DNA of 64,000 nt from Avena insularis (taxonomy: Eukaryota; Streptophyta; Magnoliopsida; Poales; Poaceae): contig CM042694.1 in the NCBI GenBank assembly GCA_023614405.1, positions 482,705,392-482,769,391 of the forward strand. The letters run 5' to 3'. This document shows positions 47,641 through 58,021 of this stretch, one piece after another. The notes under the pieces are model-generated. The model saw only the letters and a list, made by a program, of their open reading frames with translations, was not told the DNA's origin and ran no database searches. Within the stretch, counting starts at the first letter, position 1. Every line of letters begins with the position of its first letter. The position numbers and the translations under genes were made by a program.

Positions 47641-47787
47641 TGGCACGAGGCAGGTATACTGATGCTTAGTGAATCGATGCTCGCGGTCGTAGGCTCGCAT
47701 ATGCGTAGTATTCATCATGGTTGTCTGTTTGTTGAGGAATGCCGCATTCGAGAGGGTGATCAGTCGTACCTAGTTTAAAAGGCTAAG

Positions 47788-48690
47788 GTGTCGAATGTGT
47801 CGGGCTTCGTCACAATAGCCCCCGGGGATATTTTCTACGTGTGGCATACCGACCTCTTCGACATGTTGCAAGGATTCTGGCTACATGGTATCCTGGTCCA
47901 GCTGTTCTCGCTCAATATGGCCATGCAGATCATTAGAGACAAGACCTCAGGCATCACAATAGTGGATCCCTACTTCATGCGTGACGCCGTCTTGAGAACA
48001 CATGAGGGCATCCTAATGGCGACCGACTACCTTTTATGCTTCCTGCAAACAAAGTCGGGCAAGGATGTGATTCTCATTCCCTACCATCCCGAGTCGGAGA
48101 GTGGTCACCAAGGCTGCGTGATCATATCCTTAAATGTGCACCGCTCATCAGCCTTGTATCTCGACTCGGGTAGTGCGACGAGGAAAAACTACTCCACTAT
48201 CAAGAGAGTTCTTGATGATGCTCTCAATGGCTACATCGCATTGGGAGGCACCATCCCTATTAGGCCAGTTAAGAGGCATGGCATGCACATGTTCGGCCAC
48301 ACAATGGAGTTCCGATGCGTCAAGCAAACGCCTGGCAGTGGGGAGGATGCCTTCTACGCCCTACACCACATGAAGGCGTTTGTACGGGACTAGCATAACA
48401 GCGCACTGCCATCTGACCTCCTAAGGTTGGCTGAAAATCTTGAACGTATACAGTATCACAATCTCAGGATGGATTTGTTCGAGAACCAGGAGGAGATCTC
48501 GACAATCGTGCACCAACAAGTCATAAAATCCGGGGGCCTCTTCGACGGCGGCAATCCACCGCGCAACAAGGAGATAGATGAACTCTTAGCGAAGCAGGGT
48601 GACGGCAGAGCGTTCATGACGTTAGCGAAAGGAGCTAAATGGGGCTTCATCAATATCCTCGAGCCGACTCATCAACCGAAGAAGTCTTGA
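47788..48690 (+). pseudogene. ULP1-like (C48) cysteine protease ORF of the CACTA element
   Basis: The ORF reads to 48393 and, after a TAG at 48391-48393, continues in frame to 48690. The fold of a SUMO-protease-like domain is suggested by MATDYLLCFLQTKSGKDVIL, then the histidine in ESESGHQGCVIISLNVH, the aspartate in SALYLDSGSA and the glutamine in CVKQTPGS. The catalytic cysteine is expected just before FYALHHM, but the sequence reads GEDAFYALHHM, so it seems lost. ULP1-like genes are known passengers of plant CACTA transposons. The 5' part of the gene is missing or degenerate. Confidence 0.65.
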
Positions 48691-49352
48691 TGTTTGCCTA
48701 GCTAGCTGTTAGTCTAAACTTGTGTTGTAAACTTTATTCCTATGTTAACTTGCCTAGCAATCTCTAGAGTATGTTACATAAACCGTCGAACTTGATTGTG
48801 AGCGATGCTAGTTATTTGTGTTATGAACTATTTTAGTACTTGGTCATATGTTGCTTTTGGTTCGTTATTGCCGCCCTACTTCTTGGTGTGCTTTCCGTCT
48901 TTCTTCGAAATGTCGATAATTAAAACATGTTGTGGCACTATGTGTGTGACTATACCGCTGCTGGATCTGGTGTGCCAAGTAGACTTGTAATTTGTGCATG
49001 CTCTACTTGCCACACCGGATCCATCAGTGGCATTGTTATCTCCGTGCCCAACCTAAGTATGAGGCACTAATCCAAGTCATTCTTGGTTTACTTTTTTTGT
49101 CTTTCTTCAAAATATCGATGATTAAAACGTGTTATGGTACTATGTGTGTGACTATACCGCTGCTGGATCTGGTGTGCCAAGTACACTTGTAATTTGTGCA
49201 TCCTCTACTTGCCACACCAGATCCATCAGCGGTATTGTTATTACCGTGTCCAACCTAAGTATGAGGCACCCATATATATGCATGATTTTATCTTGTAAAC
49301 TGCTATTGCTTTCCACTAACATAGCTAATATCATCTATCTTGTGTACAGGAG
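48691..49352. repeat. 202-bp tandem duplication, each unit with a hairpin
   Basis: Two units, about 48885-49086 and 49087-49288, are highly similar with a period of 202 bases. Each contains arms of about 26 bases (left around 48957-48983, right around 49001-49027 in unit 1) that pair with few mismatches around a 16-base loop. The segment lies between the two CACTA ORFs and may be an intron or UTR. Confidence 0.7.
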
Positions 49353-49583
49353 ATGGTGAAAAAGTGCTATGTCGTGTACGTCGGTAGGGTTCCAGGTATG
49401 TACGAGGAGTAGGAAGACTGCCAGAAGCAAGTGGACAACTTCTCGTGTAACAGATACAAAGGCTACAAGAGTACAGAGGTGGCGGAAGAGAAGTGGAGGA
49501 AGCACGTGAGGAAGAAGTGGAGGAACTTCGTCGTGATCACCACCTTGATCTTCATGGTATGTTGTGTGCTCTACTTCACCTAG
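49353..49583 (+). pseudogene. Small CACTA ORF with RNase H1 N-terminal (viroplasmin-like) motif and C-terminal membrane segment
   Basis: A likely splice acceptor (TGTGTACAG) precedes ATG 49353-49355. The 76-codon frame reads KKCYVVYVGRVPGMYEE, a TAG at 49410-49412, then EDCQKQVDNFSCNRYKGYKS and TEVAEEKWRKHV. This pattern of YVV..GR.PG.Y, a W/E-EC block, QV..FS and YKGYKS matches the small hybrid-binding domain of RNase H1 and caulimovirus P6 (PF01693, from memory). The stop sits where a tryptophan is typical. The last 19 residues (NFVVITTLIFMVCCVLYFT) look like a membrane anchor. It lies downstream of the ULP1-like ORF on the same strand and could be a later exon or a separate gene. Confidence 0.6.
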
Positions 49584-49887
49584 AGAGCTCCGTCGTGTAG
49601 TTATAATGTGATTGTGAACTTGTACTTGGTTCTCGAGAGATGTGAAATTGGCACACACTTATTGATGTTGTGTGATGTACTAGTTGGTTCTAGTTGATGT
49701 GTGAACTCGTATGTCGCGGATTAATTCAAGTTGATGTGTGTTGTACTTGTATTCATGTTGGTTCTACTATGTTTTGGACAATTGCAATTTTCTGGAAATT
49801 TTGTGTTGTTTATACTATATTCTGGACTGTATAATACTATATTCTGTACGGTATTCTGGACTGTAAAATTTGAATTTCGAAAATGCC

Positions 49888-50190
49888 ATTCAAGGCGCAT
49901 CTGCAAGGCTATTGGAGACGCATCTGTCAAAGCTATGCGAGGCACATCTGTTAAATATACGCGAGGCGCATGTGGTATGCGCCGTGTATACTCTATATAT
50001 ACGAGGTGCATATCTATATGTGCCTTGTATATATTTATACGAGGCGCATATCGATATGCGTCTCGCATATGTAGGTATACACGGCGCATATCAGATGCTC
50101 CTCAGGTAAAAAATACTAGCAGCACGGCCCTCGAGGCGCATCCCATATGCACCTCAAATGGCATTTATGGTGCGCCTCGAGTAGGGTTTT
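49888..50190. repeat. CACTA subterminal repeats
   Basis: The core GAGGCGCAT and variants recur about a dozen times in both orientations, for example near 49892, 49915, 49939, 49963, 50041 and 50134. At 50041-50064 two copies form a near-perfect palindrome. Such arrays are known binding sites for the CACTA-encoded DNA-binding protein. Confidence 0.8.
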
Positions 50191-50201
50191 CCCTAGTAGT
50201 G
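50184..50201 (+). repeat. CACTA 3' terminal inverted repeat
   Basis: GGGTTTTCCCTAGTAGTG is the complement of a CACTACTAGGGAAAACCC terminus. The partner is not in the window. Confidence 0.85.
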
Positions 50202-50370
50202 GTGTTAGCCATCAAGATTGAAGTACTTATATTTTTTGCTTATCACTTGTAACACCCCGGCCACCATGGGCTCGACGGCTATCACCCATGGCAGCTCTTT
50301 AGGATCTCCATGCTAGCCCCACAGACTAATACTAGTATTTTCTGCATACTTTGTCCTCACTCGTGTGTAT

Positions 50371-50456
50371 CCGGGAACAACTTCCCGATCAGTCACCCAT
50401 CCTCAAATTGCTCTAAGTAAAAACATTTAACCTGGAGTTCCTTTGAAGATGAGCCC
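50371..50456 (-). other. 5S rRNA-like segment, left Cassandra LTR
   Basis: On the minus strand it keeps GAGGATGGGTGACTGATCGG and a CTCCAGGTTAAATG block, corresponding to the 3' half and box A region of 5S rRNA. The A-box part is eroded compared with the right LTR. Confidence 0.7.
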
Positions 50457-50859
50457 TGGAAAAGAAGTTGCAACTTGTTGGTATGGATATCCTATCAATC
50501 CTATTAAGCCATGCGCCAGGATCTCACATACACCCACTCTTAGAAGATCAATACCCTCCTCGATCAACCATAAGCCAGGAATGTCCCCTCTTGGCACACG
50601 TCTATGAATCTAGTGCTGATACATGTGCCATGTCTGGTCCACTCTGGGCCACAGGCGCCATGCACCACATGTCCGTGCCCTTGACCCGCACACTCTCGTG
50701 TTACCGCGAGGATCGTCTCTGTTACCACTTTGTAACACCCTGGCCACCCTAGGCCCAGCGGTTGTCACCCTGGCAGCTCTTTAGGATCTCTATACTAGCC
50801 CCACAGACAACACTAGTCTTTTCTATGCAATTTGTCCACACTCGTGCATACCTGGAAAC

Positions 50860-50942
50860 AACTTACCGGTCGGTCACCCATCCTCAAATTGCTACAGGTC
50901 AAGCACGCTTAACTTGACGTTCTTTTGAAGATGAGTCTCAAA
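50860..50942 (-). other. 5S rRNA-like segment, right Cassandra LTR
   Basis: On the minus strand it carries AAGTTAAGCGTGCTTGACC (box A-like) and GGATGGGTGACC (box C-like), in the order and spacing of the internal RNA polymerase III promoter of 5S genes. Confidence 0.8.
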
Positions 50943-51151
50943 AAAGAAGTTGTAACTTATTGGTATGGGTATCCTATCAATCCTATTAAGCCATGCGCAA
51001 GATCTCATATCACTTGTGTTATATATTTATATCTTGTCCTATCTTGCTTTGCTTAACTGTTGTTAGTGCACTTAGTTGAGCTTTTTAGATTTTGTGCTTG
51101 TAAAGTAAATGTTGGTTTAATTCTGCATTCTTTCAAGTCAAAATTATATTA

Positions 51152-51274
51152 CTCCCTTCGTTCTAAAATAGATGTCAAAACTTAATGTAAATTTGGATGT
51201 ATCTATATACTAATAGTGTCTAGATTCATCCAAATTTTGATAAATATGAGACATCTATTTTGGGACGGATGGAG
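51152..51274. mobile_element. Stowaway MITE
   Basis: A 123-bp element flanked by TA on both sides, with inverted ends CTCCCTTCGTTCTAAAATAG and its near complement ending GGACGGATGGAG. The ends and TA target are those of Stowaway (Tc1/mariner-type) MITEs. Confidence 0.88.
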
Positions 51275-51343
51275 TAGTTTTTAAAATTGACTATTCACCT
51301 CCTCTAGGCGACATCTCTAACCTTTCATCATAGGAACAATGAA

Positions 51344-51500
51344 TTCGTTTCACCAGTAATCCTTATTGAGAAGGGCGAAATTATCAATAAAACCTGGAGA
51401 TTGGTGGTTGATTACCGACAGTTGAATGCTCTCACTATCAAATGCAAGTATCCCTTGCCAATCATCGATGAACTTGTTGGATTCCAAATTGTTTTCGATT
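51344..51500 (+). pseudogene. Ty3/gypsy reverse transcriptase fragment
   Basis: The + strand reads FVSPVILIEKGE, then KTWRLVVDYRQLNALTIKC and KYPLPIIDELVG. These are the fingers/palm motifs of gypsy RT (VDYRQLN, YPLP.IDEL). Sequence after 51500 loses similarity, and the non-coding element at 51627 follows. Confidence 0.75.
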
Positions 51501-51626
51501 TTTTTTGTTATCGGTAGCCACCGCAGCACGGTGGTATTCCGAGCATCTCTGAATTACACGTTGCATTGTCGTGCCTGATGCAAGGCAACTCGCCTACTAC
51601 GTTTGTGTGTCCTCCGATGAGGTCAT

Positions 51627-52182
51627 TGTAGGAAATATGTGTCCTGCAACTTTATTCAAATTGCTTGATAGTATTTATATTGGAAAAACCTCATGAGGAA
51701 TCATATGTGTGCTTGCACATGGAATTATATACTTGTTGGAATATACTTAGTGTATGGTCATGCCTAAGGAAGCTGGTCGATTATCGATGGAATACAATAT
51801 ATTTATATGTATTGGAAAGACTACCCGGGTACGTTTAATTGGAAGAAACTTGGTCATGAATTAGGTTACGGCCCTAATAGCGACCTGCATGATTAATGGA
51901 ATTTGAACACGATCATGACGCATTGCTCATAAGTGCGTGTTCCGGGACTTAACGGGTAGAATCCGCGAACGGACAAATTATATCGTGGTTGGTAGTTTGA
52001 TCTGGACTCTATCCCGGAAACTAGTTTAAAGACTAGGAATCTTATATGTATAAGAGGTGGACTCTTTGGAAATACGGAATAAGAAGGTCCCTACGCCCTA
52101 GCCTCAGATATGCGAATTGTGAGCGGCACCACGGAAAAGCGCAGAGGAATAGGGGTAGACCATAAACCCTAAAGTTTTTTTA
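51627..52182 (+). repeat. LARD-like element 5' LTR
   Basis: It matches 56150-56710 except for scattered changes and a short deletion at its 3' edge, where the expected ACA and the TGG of the primer site are missing. Confidence 0.88.
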
Positions 52183-52190
52183 TCAGAGCC

Positions 52191-55100
52191 GAAGGTTCAT
52201 AAGTTGAAGATGGTAATCTGATGTTGCAGCTTCTCTGCCGCCGGGAACCTGCCGGTCGCCCATGTTGTACCGCTGCGCCAAATCAACCCTGAGATCTCCG
52301 CGTGTCAGATTGCACACGATGGAATTAAGATCGGCCTCGTAATTATGCTGCCGCCGCCCTAATCAGCTGTGAACTCTACCTTCGGTCGTGGCTGCCGTAA
52401 TCTGCTGCAAAACTCTCGTCGCCATGGTTATTACCCGTTCAAACTCCGCCGTCAGGGTTTCCCATCGAATCGATCTGCTCCATGGCTCGGTTCAAAAAGC
52501 TTCCGCTCCACCCGGCCGCTCTAGTTTTTCCGTCGCTCGATCTACAGCGTTCCCGTGGCAGGCTTGCATTGCATGCATGTAGTACCATAACTCGATCTGG
52601 AAAGCAAAGTGAGAATCATCTATTTCTTATTGCGCACGTGGATCGAGGAAGCATAAGCTGGCTTGATTCTTCACTAGTGAGTCAAGGAATATCACTACTG
52701 CTGCTATTTATGTATTTTTGCTGTTCTCGCCGCCCCTGCTGGACCAACGCATGCATGCTTGAGCCTCCTGGATCCTTCATGTGAAGCTACTTCAATTCTT
52801 GCACACGCTGGTCGAGGAAAAGTTTGAAGTTGTTGTTTTAGATGCTTCGGCCACATGAAGATTGAGGAAATTCTCGGAGGAGCAACTAATTACGCCTGTT
52901 GTGCATCGGAATATCTGCTGCTATTTTCTTCGCCGTCGAGTCTACTCGATCAGATCGGTAACACTTATTTCGCAATGGCATCACACAATATATTTCTCTG
53001 GATTATTTGGAACATTCTTATTAGATGAATTTAATTACACGGTTGGGAAAGGATATTTTCTGTATTTATTTTCTGCTGAGAATATTGATTGTGTCATTGA
53101 TTTACCCAAACCGGAAAATTCTGATTAAGATGCCATTTTTGAGGGAGAGGAAAGTTGTCAAATCTGGAACAAATATAATAGCCAGGCCCGCATATTTAAT
53201 TATACAATGATTGATTTTTGGTTGCTGAGTACGAGATTAAACAGATTGCATGGAAATTTGTGTCTAATCTGGAAAAGGGTTTGTAGAAACTAGTATATCT
53301 TTGGGCCTTCACTTGTATTGGGAGGAAATTGGATCACCCTACGGTGGTGAAATTGAACTCTTCGATAGATAGTATTTATTTCCCCTCTCTTCAGTTTTCT
53401 TCAATTGTTATATGATTGACCTCGTCATTGGAATAAATTGGCCTCGTCCACATGCCCTGGAACTTACTGGAATGCTTAATAATTCATTGGAATTCTCTGG
53501 CACAATGATGACAACAAGGCATCAAGCATGTTTATATCATGCGAAATCAATATCACTTATTTTTGGAGGAAAATTGGGAACACTCCATGGAAAAGAAACA
53601 TAGCAAACTTATTTGACACGCGAACAATTCCAAAGGAAATTATATGTGTGGACCAAGTCCTAGACATTTCTACTAAACTTGATATACTTTGGATTTGGAA
53701 ATTATGCTGTCAAATCTCCATTGTGGAGGAAGACAGCTATTGTTACAATATATTATATTCAACTTAAATGGGAAATAATTTAATTTATAGTTCTCAATCG
53801 GAATCTATTGATTATGACAAACTCTTTGGGAAAGGAAGAGTGGAAATATTGCTCCATGAAAAAAAGTTAGTGCATTATGTAATTTGGGACAATGGTCTAT
53901 CTTTTATCTTGATAATCCATTGGAAGTTGGTGGTATAATTGTTTATTTGGTGGTGAATATGATTCCGTTGGGAGAAACTATTTGGTGAAAATTACTCCAA
54001 TTAATGGGAGGAATACTAATAATAGGAACATATTCTCATGAATTTAACTACTGGTGGTATTTTTATTTTATCTCGTTTACGACTTGGTCACATATCAAGG
54101 ACCGGAATTAAGTAGCTTATTAATTCTAGAATTATAAACTTTAGTGGGAGGATTATGGTATTTCATTAACATTTTTATGGTATTTCTAGCTACTCCCACT
54201 AGAGGTCAAATATATTTTATTTTATTTATTCATGTTTGCACTTGATATGGTTATCTATGTATTTAAAAAATACAAGTCAGAAGGTCTTTGTTTTATGAAC
54301 ATCTGATACTGAAGCGAAAAATCAGTTCACCAAACGATTTAAAAGTTTGAGAACTGATTGATGGGGGAAGTGCACTTGAGGAATATTAATTGGAACAGAG
54401 TATGGAATTATTTACTATTGTATTATGGTCTTTACTCCATGGTTGAATGGAAGAATATAACACCTTGTTGTTTGCTTTATTAATTGGAAAAGTAACTACA
54501 TACTGTTTGTTCAAAATTCAATTATCTATCACAACCACTATTATTTATGTTTTGTGGTTTGGAAGGGAGTCTTCTATTTATATTTTGATAGTATGTATAT
54601 GCTATTACTACAAAGCACACTGGTTTATATCGGGAATCTGATGGATCAAATTTGCTTTGGAAAAGGGAACTCAGCGGAAAGTAGGAATACAATATCTTTA
54701 TCAAGGTTGGAATTAGGAAGTCATACCACGCTTCATGTGGAATACTATTATAGCCTTGAAGGAAAATACAATTCAAACTCCCAACACTAACATGCTTAGG
54801 AAAAGTGGGAGGAATCAATTTGAATCATCATGTCCATATTATTGTTATCTTTTCTTGTGGAAGTCACTCTATAATTTAGAGGAATAGCAAACTCAAATGA
54901 TTGACTTGAGATTATTATGATTGTCATCTATGGGTGGAAGAAATGTGGGAAGAAATAAACACAGTGATAAATAAGAAAGCTTGGGAACTTATTATCTTAC
55001 CAAACAACCGCAAGCCCATTGTTTGTATGAGGATTCTTATTTTACAGGAAATTTTGGCTCAGTGGAATACTCTGATGCCACTTCTATTGTTATTTACAAA

Positions 55101-56137
55101 AGGGAATTTTACTTTGTGAAAACTCTTTCTCCTGGAATATAGGGGGATAGGAAGTCAAGATACGGTTTGCTAATTGAATAGATTAATTTATTGTCTTACA
55201 ATAATCTTCACATCAATGGAACAACAGGTCATATGGTTTTCCAGATGAAGGAAGACGATCTTCCTCAAAGGTACGTGTAAACTATTCTGAATTATATTAC
55301 ATATATGTTAATGTTTTTTTAAATGATAAAGTCACATTGATGGAAGTGAAAGCTTGGTTTCTAACACCAGTATGAAACATTTCTATGTGGGAAATTGCAA
55401 ACCGGTTAAAATACCTTTGATAAAGGGAATTATACTCATTGAGGAATTATTTTAACTAATGAGGAAAAACATATGGTATTGGAACTTTCATGTATTATCA
55501 TTATACAACAATACCTTAGCTTCTGGAATTTATTTCTGCATCAAGCAGTGGAAAGAATGGTTAAGGGAATCTCATGCATCATCACTGTCGAGGAAGGTGC
55601 ATCAAAACCTGTCACTTGTTTCTTGGAATATATGGTAAAGGTACACACATTGAGGAATTATTATTGTATCTATGAGATGGAAAAGGTCCAGGTACGCAAA
55701 TTTGATTTGTTTTTTCTATAGTACTAATATATGTTGCGGGATCACTGATTAAAATCAGGAATTATCTACCATCTTACACATCTTACATATGGAACTTCAT
55801 TTATTAAATGCATTGGATATTCAAGCTGCTTTCAACTTTTATTCAACATAGTTGCCATCTACTTCACTCAATGTGGAATTATTAATATAATTCATGTTAT
55901 CCGATGGGGAATAATTGATGCACATTTCATTCGAGGAAGTAATACTCAAGGTGCCAATGATGGCGGATTTTCACTCGAGGAATTAATACTCGAGGTGCCG
56001 AGGACAGCTACGTTGGAATTTTCTACCTAGTATTAATATGATTACTGGTACCTTGACTAAGCATTGATCTTAGTCAGGAGTTATTTGGTAAGCATGTTAA
56101 GGCTATGGGTTTACGGATATTTGAATGATCGTTTTGG
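52191..56137. other. LARD-like element interior
   Basis: No ORF above about 100 codons shows a known motif. The first 400 bases are GC-rich and the rest is AT-rich with frequent GGAAT/GGAAA words. A 30-base direct repeat occurs at 55926-55955 and 55970-55999. Confidence 0.7.
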
Positions 56138-56149
56138 ACAAGTGGGAGA

Positions 56150-56710
56150 TGTAGGAAATATGTGTCCTGCAACTTTATTCAAATTGCTTGATAGTATTTA
56201 TATTGGAAAAACCTCATAAGGAATCATATCTGTGCTTGCACATGGAATTATATACTTGTTGGAATATACTTAGTGTATGGTCATGCCTAAGGAAGCTGGT
56301 CGATTATCGATGGAATATAATATATTTATATGTATTGGAAAGACTATCCGGGTACGTTGATAATTGGAAGGAACTTGGTCATGGATTAGGTTACGGCCCT
56401 AATAGCGACCTGCATGATTAATGGAATTTGAACACGATCATGACGCATTGCTCACAAGTGCGTGTTCCGGGATTTAACGGGTAGAATCCGCGAACGGACA
56501 AATTATATCGTGGTTGGTAGTTTGATCTGGACTCTATCCCGGAAACTAGTTTAAAGACTAGGAATCTTATCTGTATAAGAGGTGGACTCTTTGGAAATAC
56601 GGAATAAGAAGGTCCCTACGCCCTAGCCTCAGATATGTGAATTGTGAGCGGCACCACGGAAAAGCGCAGAGGAATAGGGGGTAGACCACAAACCCTAAAG
56701 TTTTTTTACA
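56150..56710 (+). repeat. LARD-like element 3' LTR
   Basis: This 561-bp complete copy has TG...CA ends and adjoins the polypurine tract at 56138-56149. Confidence 0.88.
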
Positions 56711-56715
56711 GTCAT

Positions 56716-57838
56716 GCGGGTGCATCCACGGGCGAGGTGTGCGCCACACAGCCCCCCTGCATAGTTTACTACAAATTTATTCTTGATCAGGCATATTTAT
56801 AATGGATCGGAGGGGGTATTACATTTGGCCCCATGCTTCTGTCTTCACACCTGTCTAGAGTTTAGAATATAGTGGACTCGCACCTTAATTCTGATAAGCA
56901 ATGTGATAAATAAGTTTGGGATGGCGATTGATCAGCATACTAATTCATGCAAGATGATCGCATCCGTACCCGTACCAGGGCTAACTCCTCTTTAATTATG
57001 TACTAACACGGATCAAACAGACGCAGGACCGCAAAAACAAGTGAACTTTATACATTCCAACAGCCTAACAGGCGAAATCCATCATCATGCATGCATGCGT
57101 TGTGCAGCCGTGCAACCCGGTTCTCCGTTTACAGCACCAAACTACTAAAACGAAAGCTAATGATGTAGCAGCATAATGAGCGTTGCAACATCCCTAAAAA
57201 AAAATGCCGCGACCCTACTGTTGAAAACTTTCTGGTTTTAATTTGATCTTCCTTTTCATGATGATGATGATTTGGCGCTCAACCGACAGGGCTAATATAA
57301 GCTGCATATGATTTGATGAAGACCGAGCGTGTGTTGCACCGGACGAATGTTGCTGTGTACAGTATATCAGTAGGTACTAGTAGCACACATAATTTGAGAA
57401 GTTGATTAGTGTTGACCAAAGTGATGAGCTAGACAGTTGCTGCAACTTGCAAACGCATCCTGATCACTTGGACTTGCAAAATGGTTCATCAAGTCAACAA
57501 GGATTTGCATGCACGAGGATCGAGGGTGAAAGTGGAGCAAAGAAGATCTTTCATATCAATTTCCTGGTCCAGGGGGTACAGTAAGGTGCAAGTGCAGCAG
57601 GTCCGAGAACAAGATAAACCCCACGCTCCTTGCAAGTGGAGTTGGGGATGAAATGGAAAGTCACGGTGGCATAGTGCTGTCACTCACCACCACTTACTAC
57701 CTATAGTCGGCTACTCCTGCTAAGCTCAGGAGAAGAGCGTAGATCGGTCGATCGATAATGGACAACTTACGGGTGCGTGTGCGTCCTGTGCCGGACCCGC
57801 ATGGGCACCAGTCTCTTGGCGATACGCACTCAAACGGC
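56716..57838. other. Spacer without recognised features
   Basis: No coding or repeat signal is convincing. ORFs here are under 75 codons and have no motif. Confidence 0.45.
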
Positions 57839-57952
57839 GGATTTCCTTTTTTTAACCAAACAAACCCTATGTGCGATGAAGAAGCAAAAACAATTTGTCA
57901 CCGAAAATCATGGTTTCCATACAAAGACATTTGGTCCAAAAAAAGGAAATCC
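57839..57952. mobile_element. Small inverted-repeat element (MITE-like)
   Basis: GGATTTCCTTTTTTTAACCA at the left and its near complement ending TTTTTGGTCC... GGAAATCC at the right form arms of about 20-25 bases over 114 bp. No clear target duplication is seen, so the class is open. Confidence 0.45.
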
Positions 57953-58021
57953 GTAGGAATTTGGGTACCCTATTTCTAAAGATATTTTTTTCATAGAAAG
58001 CTTATTTGGTTTATAGAATTG

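Larger units (their letters stand above)
47641..50201 (+). mobile_element. CACTA transposon, 3' portion
   Basis: The right end GGGTTTTCCCTAGTAGTG at 50184-50201 is the inverse of the CACTACTAGG ends of plant CACTA (En/Spm) transposons. Just inside, from 49888 to 50190, lie many copies of a GAGGCGCAT-like subterminal motif in both orientations. Upstream are a ULP1-like ORF and a second small ORF. No 5' terminus or TNP2 transposase is seen, so only the 3' part remains. The left limit at 47641 is where the chromovirus sequence ends and is approximate. Confidence 0.85.
50248..51009 (-). mobile_element. Cassandra TRIM retrotransposon with 5S rRNA sequence in its LTRs
   Basis: Two similar repeats of 281 and 279 bp (50248-50528 and 50731-51009) begin TGTAACACCC and flank about 200 bp. 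The target duplication TCACT is at 50243-50247 and 51010-51014. A primer site (minus strand TGGTAACAGAGAC, 50715-50727) lies beside the right LTR and a purine tract (50529-50540) beside the left. Read on the minus strand, both LTRs contain 5S rRNA-like blocks such as GTTAAGCGTGCTTG and GATGGGTGACC. A 5S-bearing terminal repeat in a coding-free miniature element defines Cassandra (established knowledge). Confidence 0.88.
50203..51328 (+). repeat. Possible LTR remnant hosting Cassandra and a Stowaway
   Basis: The sequence starts TGTTAGCCATC beside the CACTA end. Its right end, with CACCTCCTCTAGGCGACATC and TTTCA at 51328, resembles 3' ends of Triticeae Copia LTRs. No second copy or duplication is visible, so this is a weak call. 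Confidence 0.35.
51627..56710 (+). mobile_element. Non-autonomous LTR retrotransposon without coding domains (LARD-like, Copia-style ends)
   Basis: LTRs of about 556 and 561 bp (51627-52182 and 56150-56710) begin TGTAGGAAATATGTG and the 3' copy ends TTTTACA. The flanking duplication GTCAT is perfect (51622-51626, 56711-56715). A polypurine tract ACAAGTGGGAGA precedes the 3' LTR. The primer site keeps only TATCAGAGCC, because a few bases at the LTR/PBS border are lost. The 3.9-kb interior has no gag, protease, RT or integrase motif in any frame I read. Copia affinity is inferred from the purine tract and LTR style. Confidence 0.85.

Noticed and set aside
49731..50252. 173-codon plus-strand ORF
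   Set aside because: It translates the CACTA subterminal repeats and runs past the transposon end into Cassandra flank.
56716..56820. Possible MITE end (GGATCGGAGGGGGTA)
   Set aside because: No matching opposite end or TA-bounded inverted repeat was found nearby.
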